NCBI RefSeq assembly: GCF_003853415.1
Contig: NZ_QTPP01000042.1
Coordinates: 1-64,000 of the forward strand
Source of the DNA: Burkholderia sp. Bp9142
Lineage (GTDB): Bacteria; Pseudomonadota; Gammaproteobacteria; Burkholderiales; Burkholderiaceae
Direction: 5' to 3'
DNA: 64,000 nucleotides
Under the pieces are notes generated by a model, which had not been told where the DNA came from, ran no database searches, and saw only the letters and a program-made list of their open reading frames with translations. Below, piece after piece: positions 18,205-26,063 of this stretch (positions within the stretch are counted from its first letter, which is position 1; each line of letters begins with the position of its first letter). The position numbers and the translations under genes are program-made.

Positions 18205-18915
18205 TCAGCTCCCGTCGCCTTCGAGCTCGAACCGGTATCCGACGCCGTAGATCGAGCGTATGAAGTCGTGATCGGGACGCACGGCCTGCAGCTTGCGCCG
18301 CAGGTTCTTCACGTGACTGTCGACGGTCCGGTCGGTCACGACCCGGTGGTCGTCATACAGCCGGCGCAGCAACTGGTCGCGCGGATAGATCCGCCCCGGC
18401 GTCGATCGCAACAGCGACAGCAGTCGCAGCTCGACCGGCGTCAGGTTCAGGTCCCTGCCGTCGAGCCGGGCGATGTGATGGTCCGGATCGACGACGAACG
18501 CGGAGGGTTCGCCGGCCCGCGCCGGGCGGATCGTGCCGTCGACTCGCCGCAGGATCGCCTTGACCCGCGCGACGACCTCGCGCGGACTGAACGGCTTGCA
18601 CACGTAATCGTCGGCGCCCAGTTCGAGGCCGAGCAGGCGGTCGATCTCGTCGACGCGCGCGGTCAGCATGACGATCGGCACCGCCGAAAACGTGCGCAGC
18701 TCCCGGCAGACGTCGAGCCCGCCGCGGCCCGGCAGCATCAGGTCGAGCAGCACGAGCAACGGCTCGTGCCGCTGCACGTGGGGCACCACCTCGCGCCCGT
18801 CCGCAAGGATGCGGGTCTCGTAGCCCTCCGCCTTCAGGTAGTCGGCGAGCAGCGCCGACAGTTTCGGCTCGTCTTCGACGATGAGGATATGGGCGGGTGT
18901 CGCGTCAGTGTTCAT
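18205..18915 (-). CDS. OmpR/PhoB-family response regulator
   Basis: A 236-residue DNA-binding regulator. The receiver domain (about residues 8-125) is intact: acidic VEDE, phosphoacceptor Asp in LLDLMLPG, Thr in VMLTAR, Lys in VCKPF. A winged-helix effector domain (about 140-232) follows, with DRTVDSHVKNLRRKL and YGVGYRFE. The start at 18915 is the ATG of MNTDATPAHIL, overlapping the sensor gene end by 11 bp, so the two are one operon. It resembles BaeR-type regulators; the regulon cannot be read here. Confidence 0.92.
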   Translation of the reverse strand: MNTDATPAHILIVEDEPKLSALLADYLKAEGYETRILADGREVVPHVQRHEPLLVLLDLMLPGRGGLDVCRELRTFSAVPIVMLTARVDEIDRLLGLELGADDYVCKPFSPREVVARVKAILRRVDGTIRPARAGEPSAFVVDPDHHIARLDGRDLNLTPVELRLLSLLRSTPGRIYPRDQLLRRLYDDHRVVTDRTVDSHVKNLRRKLQAVRPDHDFIRSIYGVGYRFELEGDGS

Positions 18916-20386
18916 GGTGCAAACCGGCAAGAGGAAAGCGCATGCGAATCCACAGCCCGCCGTACGGCGAGCGCATGGCGGCGATCGTACCGCCATGCGC
19001 GTCGACGATGTGCTTGCACAGCGCAAGCCCGAGCCCCGAGCCGCCGCTCTGCCGGCTGCGCGATGCGTCGACGCGGAACAAGCGGTCGAACAGATGCGGG
19101 AGCAGCGGCTCGGGGACTGCAGGGAACGAGTCCTGCACGTCGACATTCAGCCAGCCGTCGCCGGGTTCGACCGCTATGCGTACCTTGCCCCCCGGATCGG
19201 TGTAGCGCAGCGCGTTTTCGAGCAGGTTCTGCATCAATTGCGTGAGACGGTACGGATCGCCGGAGATCTGCACCGGCTCCGCCGGAATCTCCAGCTCGAG
19301 ATCGAGCCGCTTCGACGCGAGCCGCTCGCGGAACGCCTCGGTCGCCCCCTCGGCAAGGTGCGCGAGATCGACGGGCAGGCGCTCGAACGTCAACGCGCCG
19401 ATGTCGGCGAGCGACAATTCGTGGAGATCGCTGATCAACTGGTTCAGCATCGAAATTTCCGCCTGTAGCGACGCGAACGTCGCCGCGCTCGGCGGACGGA
19501 CACCGTCTTCGAGCGCCTCGAGCTCGCCGCGCAGGATCGCGAGCGGCGTGCGCAGTTCGTGCGAAATGTCGGCGATGAAATCGCGCCGTGCCCGCGCGGA
19601 CGATTCGAGCGATGCGGCAAGCTGGTTGAAATCGCCGGCAAGCTGGCCGAACTCGTCGCCGCCCAGTTCGGGAATCCGCACCGTGTAGTCGCCGCTCGCG
19701 AGCAGGTGGCCCGCGTCGACCATGCGCCGCACGGGCGCCAGGAACGCGCGGGTGAGCACGACCGCGAGCAGCGCCGCCAGCAAGGCCGCCGCGCCGACGA
19801 TGATCCAGGTCATCCGGAGCTGCTCCGCCCGGAATTGCAGATCCGCGGCATGGAACGGCCCCCCACGGTCGTCGGCAAACAACCAGCCGACCGTCTTGCC
19901 ATCGACCTTCAGCGGGCGCAGCGGCGCACCGGGCGGCGGTGGCGGCCCCATGCCCGCGATGCGCCGGCGGTCGGCGTCGTACAGGATCGCCGGCGGCCCC
20001 CTGCGAAAGTCGGGCGCCACGGGATCCGGCAACGCACGCCGCTCAGGCGGCGGGGAAAATTCCCCGGGCCCGGCGGCCGGCGCGTCCATCATCTTCGGCG
20101 GGCCCGGCGGACCGGGCGGCACATCGAACGGACCGCCGTCGATCGCATCGATGAACCCGGCCCACGCACGTGGGCCGTCGGTCACGAACGTCCAGTTCCG
20201 ATGCGCCGCGTACGTCCGTTCGAGACGTTGCGCGAGCTGGTCGCTCCGTGTCGCGTTGCGGCTCGTCACGTAGTCGCGAAAGTTGTTCTCGAAGCTGATC
20301 CGCTGCGCCACGCCCATCGCGACTGCCGCAACGGCGCACGGCACGAGGATGGCGAGGAACAGTTTCGATGCGATGCCAAGTTTCAT
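18905..20386 (-). CDS. Sensor histidine kinase with a Pro/Gly-rich periplasmic loop
   Basis: A 493-residue membrane kinase. The first helix (LFLAILVPCAVAAVAMGV) is followed by a periplasmic domain of about 170 residues containing Pro-rich runs (FDVPPGPPGPP, MGPPPPPGAPL). The second helix (WIIVGAAALLAALLAVVLT), a HAMP domain, the H-box (FIADISHELRTPLA), the N-box (QNLLENALRYTD) and the ATP-binding G-box (GGSGLGLAL) follow. The start at 20386 is the ATG opening the first helix; the ribosome site is weak. It phosphorylates the regulator encoded next to it. The Pro-rich sensor loop has no recognised ligand domain. Confidence 0.92.
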   Translation of the reverse strand: MKLGIASKLFLAILVPCAVAAVAMGVAQRISFENNFRDYVTSRNATRSDQLAQRLERTYAAHRNWTFVTDGPRAWAGFIDAIDGGPFDVPPGPPGPPKMMDAPAAGPGEFSPPPERRALPDPVAPDFRRGPPAILYDADRRRIAGMGPPPPPGAPLRPLKVDGKTVGWLFADDRGGPFHAADLQFRAEQLRMTWIIVGAAALLAALLAVVLTRAFLAPVRRMVDAGHLLASGDYTVRIPELGGDEFGQLAGDFNQLAASLESSARARRDFIADISHELRTPLAILRGELEALEDGVRPPSAATFASLQAEISMLNQLISDLHELSLADIGALTFERLPVDLAHLAEGATEAFRERLASKRLDLELEIPAEPVQISGDPYRLTQLMQNLLENALRYTDPGGKVRIAVEPGDGWLNVDVQDSFPAVPEPLLPHLFDRLFRVDASRSRQSGGSGLGLALCKHIVDAHGGTIAAMRSPYGGLWIRMRFPLAGLHHEH

Positions 20387-20606
20387 AAGCGATTTAGCGC
20401 GCCTGACGCGCGTCGTGCCGGGATTGTCCCCAAATTGGATCGGCGCGTGGCGCCCCCCGCGCGATTTCCACAATTTCTCCTCAATTTACCCATTCTCATT
20501 CCCCAATTGCTTTCTAAGCTGCCACGCATTCGGCATCGCGACGCATCCCGCCATCCGTCGCAATACGCCGCGCCCTCCTTTCGACCATCCATACCGTCGA
20601 TTCGCC

Positions 20607-21329
20607 ATGACTACCCATATCCTCGTCGTCGAACCCGACCAGATCGTGCGCGACATGCTTCGTGCCTGTTTTCACAAGTACCAGATCGAGATGTCCGTCC
20701 TGTACGATCCATCGTTGCTGCTGGACCGGATGGAGAAAGAGATACCGTCCGCCATCGTACTGCGTGCCGGCCAACCGGTCAGCGACGCCCACGGGACGAT
20801 CGGCCGCTTGCGCCAGGCCGGCCACGACATGCCGGTGATCGTGCTCAGCCGTTCGCCGGACATCGCGGACAAGGTCCTCGCGCTCGAGTTCGGTGCGGAC
20901 GATTACCTGGTCGACCCGATCAACCCGACCGAGCTGGCCGCGCGGATTCGCAGCGTGCTGCGACGCTTCAACGCGAGCCCGCAGGCAACCCCCGAAATAC
21001 GGGAGTGCTACCGGTTCGGCGATATCGAAGTGGATTTTCTCGCCCGGCGCGTCTACCGGGCCGGCCGCGATCTCGGCCTGCGCGAGAGCGAATTCGCGCT
21101 GCTCAAGGTATTCGTCCTGCATCCGATGCGTGCGCTGTCCAGGACGAACATGCTGTCGCTGCTCGGCAAGACCGAGCTCGACCAGTCGGAACGCGGGCTC
21201 GACGTGCTGGTGTTCCGGCTGCGCGCGCTGATCGAGCAGGCGACGGACAGCCATCGCTACATTCAGACCATGCGCGGCAAGGGCTACATTTTCGTGCCGC
21301 ACCCGGCGTCGTTGCGGTTCAGGAATTGA
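20607..21329 (+). CDS. Winged-helix OmpR-type regulator with a degenerate receiver
   Basis: A 240-residue protein with receiver (about residues 3-120) and winged-helix (about 135-232) domains. The receiver keeps the fold and the acidic VEPDQ start. At the phosphoacceptor position, where IVLLDLMLPG is expected, it reads IVLRAGQP, so Asp is replaced by Arg. The switch Thr is Ser (VLSRS), and the conserved Lys of the DDYLxKP motif is Asp (DDYLVDPI). It should therefore act without phosphorylation. The effector domain is intact, ending RGKGYIFVPH. The start is the ATG at 20607. It is divergent from the sensor kinase gene and convergent with the BamA paralogue; no kinase partner is adjacent in its operon. 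Confidence 0.88.
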   Translation: MTTHILVVEPDQIVRDMLRACFHKYQIEMSVLYDPSLLLDRMEKEIPSAIVLRAGQPVSDAHGTIGRLRQAGHDMPVIVLSRSPDIADKVLALEFGADDYLVDPINPTELAARIRSVLRRFNASPQATPEIRECYRFGDIEVDFLARRVYRAGRDLGLRESEFALLKVFVLHPMRALSRTNMLSLLGKTELDQSERGLDVLVFRLRALIEQATDSHRYIQTMRGKGYIFVPHPASLRFRN

Positions 21330-21396
21330 CCTCCGCTGTAGCGGCCGCCTCCCGATACCTGATACCGGTTTACCGATCCCCGCGCCGGACACCCTG

Positions 21397-21426
21397 ACGG
21401 CGCCCGTCCGATCCGGCGGGCGTCGT
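21397..21426. terminator. Hairpin between the convergent regulator and BamA-paralogue genes
   Basis: ACGGCGCCCG and CGGGCGTCGT pair with one mismatch around a ten-base loop, between two convergent stops. No T run. Confidence 0.35.
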
Positions 21427-21437
21427 CCCGGCCCGGG

Positions 21438-23750
21438 TCAGAACGACGTGCCGATCTGAAACTGGAACTTCTGATACTTGTCGTCGCTGTGGCGCACGAT
21501 CGGAAAACCGAGACTCAACTTCAGCGGTCCGATCGGCGAGATCCACGACAGCCCCGCGCCATACGAATATCGCAGTCCGTTCGCGCCCGTGCTGCTGCCT
21601 TCGTTGCCCCAGACGTTGCCGCCGTCGACGAACGTGAACACGCGCAACGTGCGGTCGTAACCCGATCCCGGCAGCGGAATCGACAGCTCGATGTTGCCCA
21701 CGACGAGCTTCGATCCGCCGATCGGGTCGCCGGTCTTCGTGTCGCGCGGGCCGAGCGAACTCGTCTCGTAGCCGCGCACGGAGCCGATCCCGCCCGCATA
21801 GTAGTTCTCGAAGATCGGGTACGGCTTGCCGCCCAGGCCGGCGCCGTAGCCGCCCTGCACGTTGAAACCGAGCACGTAGCCGCGCGCGAACGAATAGTAA
21901 TACTGGGCATTGACGTCGGCCTTGTAGTATTGCGTCTTCGTCGCCGGCGTCCCGTATTCGGACGACGCCTGCATGTAATAGCCGCGGCTCGGCGTCAGCG
22001 CACTGTCGCGCGCATCGTGTGACCAGCTGACCGATACCGGCACGGTGGTCGACACGTTGCCGAACGAATTGACGTAGTCGAGATAGCTCTGCGGCGTGCT
22101 CGAATCCGTCGTCAGCCGGTGCTGCTCGATCCCCGTGCCGAAATAGACCCTGTCCGTCTCGGAGAACGGAATCCCGAACTTCAGGTTCGCGCCGGCGGTA
22201 ACGATCCGGAAGCTGGTGTCGCTCGACGACGAGTAATAGAGCGGAAACGTCGTCCGGTAATAGACGCTCGTGATCCGCTGGATGCCGTCGATCGTGAAAT
22301 ACGGGTCGGTCTGCGTGACCGTCAGCGTGCGGTAGCTCTTCGCGGTATTCACCGTCACCCCGAGGCTCGTGCCCGAACCGAATACGTTGTCCTGCGTCAC
22401 GCCGGCGGTCAGCACGACCTTGTCCGACGACGACAGGCCGCCGCCGAGCGTAATCGATCCGGTCGGTTTTTCGGCGACCTTCACTTGCAGGTCGACCTGA
22501 TCCGGCGTCCCTTCGACCGGTGCGGTCGACACGTCGACATCGGTGAAGTAACCGAGCCGGTTGACCCGGTCCTTCGACAGCGTGATCCGGTTCGAGTCGA
22601 ACCATGCGTCCTCGAACTGGCGCATCTCGCGGCGGATCACTTCGTCGCGCGTGCGCGAGTTGCCGACGATGTTTACGTGGCGCACGTAGACACGCTTGCC
22701 CGGATCCACCGCGAGCGTCAGCCCGACCCGGTGCGTCGCCTGGTCGATATCGGGCTGCGCGTTCACTTTCGCAAACGCATAGCCGTACTCGCCGAGCTTG
22801 TCGACGATCGCCTTCGTCGCCTGCTGCAACCTTTCGGCCGAGAAGCGCTCGCCCGCCCTCACGGTCACCAGCCTGCGCAGTTCCGCGTCGCGGCCGAGGA
22901 GATCGCCGGACAGCCGGATCGCCGATACGGTGTACGGTTCGCCCTCGTGAACGGAGAGCGTCAGGTACATGTCCTTCCGGTCCGGCGAAATCGAGACTTG
23001 CGTCGAATCGATGGTGAACTCCAGATAGCCGCGGTTCAGGTAGTACGCGCGGACGTTTTCGAGGTCGCCCGTCAGTTTCTCCTTCGAGTACAGGTCGTTC
23101 TTCGTGTACCAGCTCGACCACGTCGGCGTCGACAGCTGCATTTCCCCGAGCAGCGTGTTCGTGGAGAACGCCTTGTTGCCGATGAAGCTGACCTGGCGGA
23201 TCTTGGCGCTCGGGCCTTCCGCGACCGAGAACAGCAACGCTACGCGGTACGCATCGAGCGGCGTGACCGTGGTCTTCACCTCGGCCGCGTAGTACCCGCG
23301 CGTCAGGTACTGGCGCTTCAGCTCCTGCTCGGCCCGCTGAAGCAGCGCACGGTCGCAGGGCATGCCCGGCGCCAGCCCGACGGACTTCATCGCCTTGTTC
23401 AGGTTGTCCTTGTCGAATTCCCGCGTGCCGTCGAAATCGACCTCGGCGATCGTCGGCCGCTCGACCACGTCGATCACGAGCACGCCGTCGCCGATCGACA
23501 CCTTGACGTCGCTGAAGAAGCCCGTCGCATACAACGTGCGAATGAGGGCCGCCCCCTGTTCTTCCGTGAACGTGTCGCCGATCCTGACCGGCAGGTACGA
23601 GCCGATCGTGCGCGCTTCGATGCGCTTGAGCCCGTTGAGGCGGATATCGCGAATCGTCGCCGGCTGCGCGCCATGCGCATAGCCGGACGCGATTCCGCCG
23701 GAGAGCAGCACACCCAGTGCGGCAAATCTCTTCAGTGCTTGATTGAACAT
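21438..23750 (-). CDS. bamA: BamA-family outer-membrane assembly protein (paralogue)
   Basis: A 770-residue protein with a signal peptide (FAALGVLLSGGIASGYAHG). POTRA repeats follow to about residue 420 (IRDIRLNGLKRIE, IAEVDFDGTREFD, IRQVSFIGNKAFS, VSAIRLSGDLLG, VRHVNIVGNSRTR: five starts). A 16-strand barrel region contains GGIGSVRGY, the conserved loop-6 VRGY motif, and the protein ends in Phe (FQIGTSF), the usual insertion signal. Family role: inserting outer-membrane beta-barrels. The housekeeping bamA of Burkholderia normally sits beside rseP and skp/lpxD; none of these is here, so this is read as a second copy. The start at 23750 begins the signal peptide; no clear ribosome site, and a TTG ten codons upstream is possible. 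Confidence 0.88.
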   Translation of the reverse strand: MFNQALKRFAALGVLLSGGIASGYAHGAQPATIRDIRLNGLKRIEARTIGSYLPVRIGDTFTEEQGAALIRTLYATGFFSDVKVSIGDGVLVIDVVERPTIAEVDFDGTREFDKDNLNKAMKSVGLAPGMPCDRALLQRAEQELKRQYLTRGYYAAEVKTTVTPLDAYRVALLFSVAEGPSAKIRQVSFIGNKAFSTNTLLGEMQLSTPTWSSWYTKNDLYSKEKLTGDLENVRAYYLNRGYLEFTIDSTQVSISPDRKDMYLTLSVHEGEPYTVSAIRLSGDLLGRDAELRRLVTVRAGERFSAERLQQATKAIVDKLGEYGYAFAKVNAQPDIDQATHRVGLTLAVDPGKRVYVRHVNIVGNSRTRDEVIRREMRQFEDAWFDSNRITLSKDRVNRLGYFTDVDVSTAPVEGTPDQVDLQVKVAEKPTGSITLGGGLSSSDKVVLTAGVTQDNVFGSGTSLGVTVNTAKSYRTLTVTQTDPYFTIDGIQRITSVYYRTTFPLYYSSSSDTSFRIVTAGANLKFGIPFSETDRVYFGTGIEQHRLTTDSSTPQSYLDYVNSFGNVSTTVPVSVSWSHDARDSALTPSRGYYMQASSEYGTPATKTQYYKADVNAQYYYSFARGYVLGFNVQGGYGAGLGGKPYPIFENYYAGGIGSVRGYETSSLGPRDTKTGDPIGGSKLVVGNIELSIPLPGSGYDRTLRVFTFVDGGNVWGNEGSSTGANGLRYSYGAGLSWISPIGPLKLSLGFPIVRHSDDKYQKFQFQIGTSF

Positions 23751-24143
23751 GCGGATGATCGATGAAAGTCGAGCGGCCAAGTGTAGGAGTCGACCTTCCC
23801 GCTTCGGTTACACCGCGATCACGCGGACGTTTCCTTCGATTTCCGCATGTTTCCCGCGGGAAGACCCGCGCGGTGCGATGCCGGCACCGCACCGGCGTGC
23901 GCCGCACGTTGCGCGGCATGCCGGATACGGCGGTGGCCGGTGTGGCGGTGCGCCGCGGTCGAGCCGACGGCCGATTGCCGCCGTAACGTGCGGAAACATC
24001 TATGCACGACCGCGTAAATCTACTGAATTGCCCGTTGCGATCTAATGCGCTTCGACCGGGATCGCCGATGCCGGTCTCACGGCGAAACAGGCATCGCGAG
24101 GACGGAACCTGTTTATCCGCTTTTCATTGCTTCGGAGAATTAA
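23751..24143. promoter_or_regulatory. Divergent control region, BamA paralogue versus porin
   Basis: 393 bases without a gene. TTCCCGCGGGAA at 23851-23862 is a perfect 12-bp palindrome and a possible operator. The porin leader is long, with its ribosome site (CGGAG) just before 24144. No convincing -35/-10 pair was found. Confidence 0.45.
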
Positions 24144-25256
24144 ATGAAAAAATCACTTCTTGCCGCCGGCGTTTTCGGCCTGTGCGCCGCAAACACGTAT
24201 GCACAAAGTTCGGTGACGCTGTACGGGATCATCGATGCGGGCGTGACCTACACCAGCAACGCGGGAGGAAAAAGCAGCGTGGCGGCCACGAGCGGCGTGC
24301 TGAGCGGCAGCCGGTTCGGCCTGAAGGGCAGCGAAGATCTCGGCGGTGGCCTGAAGGCGATCTTCACGCTCGAAAACGGCTTCGACGTGATGAACGGCAA
24401 GCTCGGCCAGAACAGCCGCCTGTTCGGCCGCCAGGCGTTCGTCGGCCTGTCGAGCGACCGGTTCGGCACGCTGACGCTCGGCCGTCAATACGACTCCATC
24501 GTCGATACGCTTGGTGCACTGGAAATGTCGGGGATTTCTCATCCGTACGACAACGACAACGTCCAGGATTCGTTCCGCGTCAACAACGCGGTCAAGTATC
24601 AGAGTGTGGACTACGGCGGTCTGACGTTCAGCGGCCTGTACGGCTTCTCGAATTCCACCGGCTTCTCGAACAATCGCGCATACAGCTTCGGTGCGTCCTA
24701 TCACTACGGCGGCCTCAACGTCGGTGCGGGATACCTGAATCTCGGCCGCCCCGGCTCGACCACCAATACGAGCGGCGCGGTGTCCGACGACACGACGTTT
24801 ACGGCCAGCGGACAACGAACCTGGGGGCTGGGCGCGAACTACTCGTTCGGCGCGGCGACCGTCGGCGCGCTCTTCACGCAGACGCGCCTGAGCGGCCTGA
24901 TCGGCATCGGCGCCTCCGCCTCGGGCACGTCGGACGGCCTGTCGTTCAGCAGCGGCGGCGCACGCTTCAACAACTACGAGGTGCAGGCGCGCTACAACTT
25001 CACGCCCGCGTTCAGCGTGACGGGGGCCTATACCTATACCGACGGCCAGATCGACGGCGTGCGGCCGAAGTGGAACCAGGCCGGCCTGACGGCCGACTAC
25101 GCGCTGTCGAAGCGCACCGATGTGTATCTGCGGGGCGTGTATCAGCACGTGCACGGCGCGGGCGACAGCGGCATCACCGCATCGATCGACGGGCTGAGCG
25201 CATCGAGTTCGAATCACCAGGCGATCGTCACGGTCGGCCTGCGGCACAGCTTCTGA
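24144..25256 (+). CDS. Gram-negative trimeric porin (OmpC-like, Burkholderia type)
   Basis: A 370-residue outer-membrane porin. The signal peptide MKKSLLAAGVFGLCAANTYA is cut before QSSVTLYGIIDAG, the classic beta-proteobacterial porin start. Other hallmarks are SRFGLKGSEDLGGGLKAIF, FGRQAFVGLS, LGRQYD and the C-terminal VGLRHSF ending in Phe. GGAG precedes the ATG. It provides passive uptake of small solutes. It stands alone, divergent from the BamA paralogue and upstream of the LptD paralogue. Confidence 0.96.
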   Translation: MKKSLLAAGVFGLCAANTYAQSSVTLYGIIDAGVTYTSNAGGKSSVAATSGVLSGSRFGLKGSEDLGGGLKAIFTLENGFDVMNGKLGQNSRLFGRQAFVGLSSDRFGTLTLGRQYDSIVDTLGALEMSGISHPYDNDNVQDSFRVNNAVKYQSVDYGGLTFSGLYGFSNSTGFSNNRAYSFGASYHYGGLNVGAGYLNLGRPGSTTNTSGAVSDDTTFTASGQRTWGLGANYSFGAATVGALFTQTRLSGLIGIGASASGTSDGLSFSSGGARFNNYEVQARYNFTPAFSVTGAYTYTDGQIDGVRPKWNQAGLTADYALSKRTDVYLRGVYQHVHGAGDSGITASIDGLSASSSNHQAIVTVGLRHSF

Positions 25257-25401
25257 CCGGTTGACGCATACGCCGCGCTTCGGCGCGGCGGCCGGCCGTC
25301 CCGTTCCCCACGTCATGCCGAATCGGACAACGGAACGGTCACGCCTTCGCGACACGCGAAGGCAGCTTCCCCCCTTTCAGACATGCGAGACGAGGTCGAT
25401 C

Positions 25402-25578
25402 ATGACTCGGTATCTTTCAGCGAGCATCCTTGCGGTGGTGCTCAAAAGCAGTTCGTCGCCGGCGGCATTCGTGCTGCTGCAGCAAACCGGCAGCATCGCG
25501 CGGATTGCCACGCCTGCGCGGCGCCTGGCGATGCCGGCCGCATGCGTCGCGTGGCCGGGAGAGGCGCCCCATGGCTGA
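25402..25578 (+). CDS. Possible 58-residue protein, unrecognised
   Basis: A short frame starting MTRYLSASILAVVLK, with GAGG upstream of the ATG. Its stop lies 8 bp inside the next gene, so coupling is possible. The first 30 residues are moderately hydrophobic, perhaps a signal or membrane segment. No family recognised; reality is moderate. Confidence 0.4.
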   Translation: MTRYLSASILAVVLKSSSSPAAFVLLQQTGSIARIATPARRLAMPAACVAWPGEAPHG

Positions 25579-25966
25579 ATTCGCGACGCTCAGGATGTGC
25601 TCGGTCCGCGCGATGGAAATGTCGGAGGACGGCGAATTCCTGCTGGTGCACGGCGCGCATTCGACGCTCTCGCTGCATCGCTCGACGTTCAATGCGTTGC
25701 TGGTCGCGCTGCCGAATGCAATCGAGCACTCGGCGCGGCTCGCGAACGGGAACGACGACGCGCGTTTCGCGCTGCCGACGACCGGCTGGGAAATCGGCCG
25801 GATCGACGACACGCCGCACGTGTTCGTCCGCTTTCATCTGCAAGGCGGGCCCGCCCTCGGCTTTTCCGTTCCGGGCGGACAAGTGCCGGCCATGCTCGAG
25901 GCGCTCTGCAAGGCCGCCGGCATCGCGTCCATTCTGGCGCCGCCGCCCGGCGCGACCTTCCAGTGA
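25571..25966 (+). CDS. Hypothetical 131-residue protein upstream of lptD
   Basis: Begins MAEFATLRMCSVRAM at 25571 with GGAGAGG a few bases upstream. No signal peptide or membrane segment; a compact alpha/beta composition with no motif I recognise. It overlaps the preceding small frame by 8 bp and ends 97 bp before the LptD paralogue, so it may share its transcript. Confidence 0.6.
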   Translation: MAEFATLRMCSVRAMEMSEDGEFLLVHGAHSTLSLHRSTFNALLVALPNAIEHSARLANGNDDARFALPTTGWEIGRIDDTPHVFVRFHLQGGPALGFSVPGGQVPAMLEALCKAAGIASILAPPPGATFQ

Positions 25967-26063
25967 CGCCGCCCGACACGGACGTCATCCGCCACGTCGT
26001 CGCATACGCTTTCTCGCCGGATCGTTTCTCTTGAATTCACGTTCTCTGCCGGGCCGCCCGCGA

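Noticed and set aside
25383-26063. Upstream in-frame extension of the LptD gene
   Set aside because: The extension is Arg/Cys-rich out-of-frame translation of the two small genes, while a good signal peptide begins at 26064.
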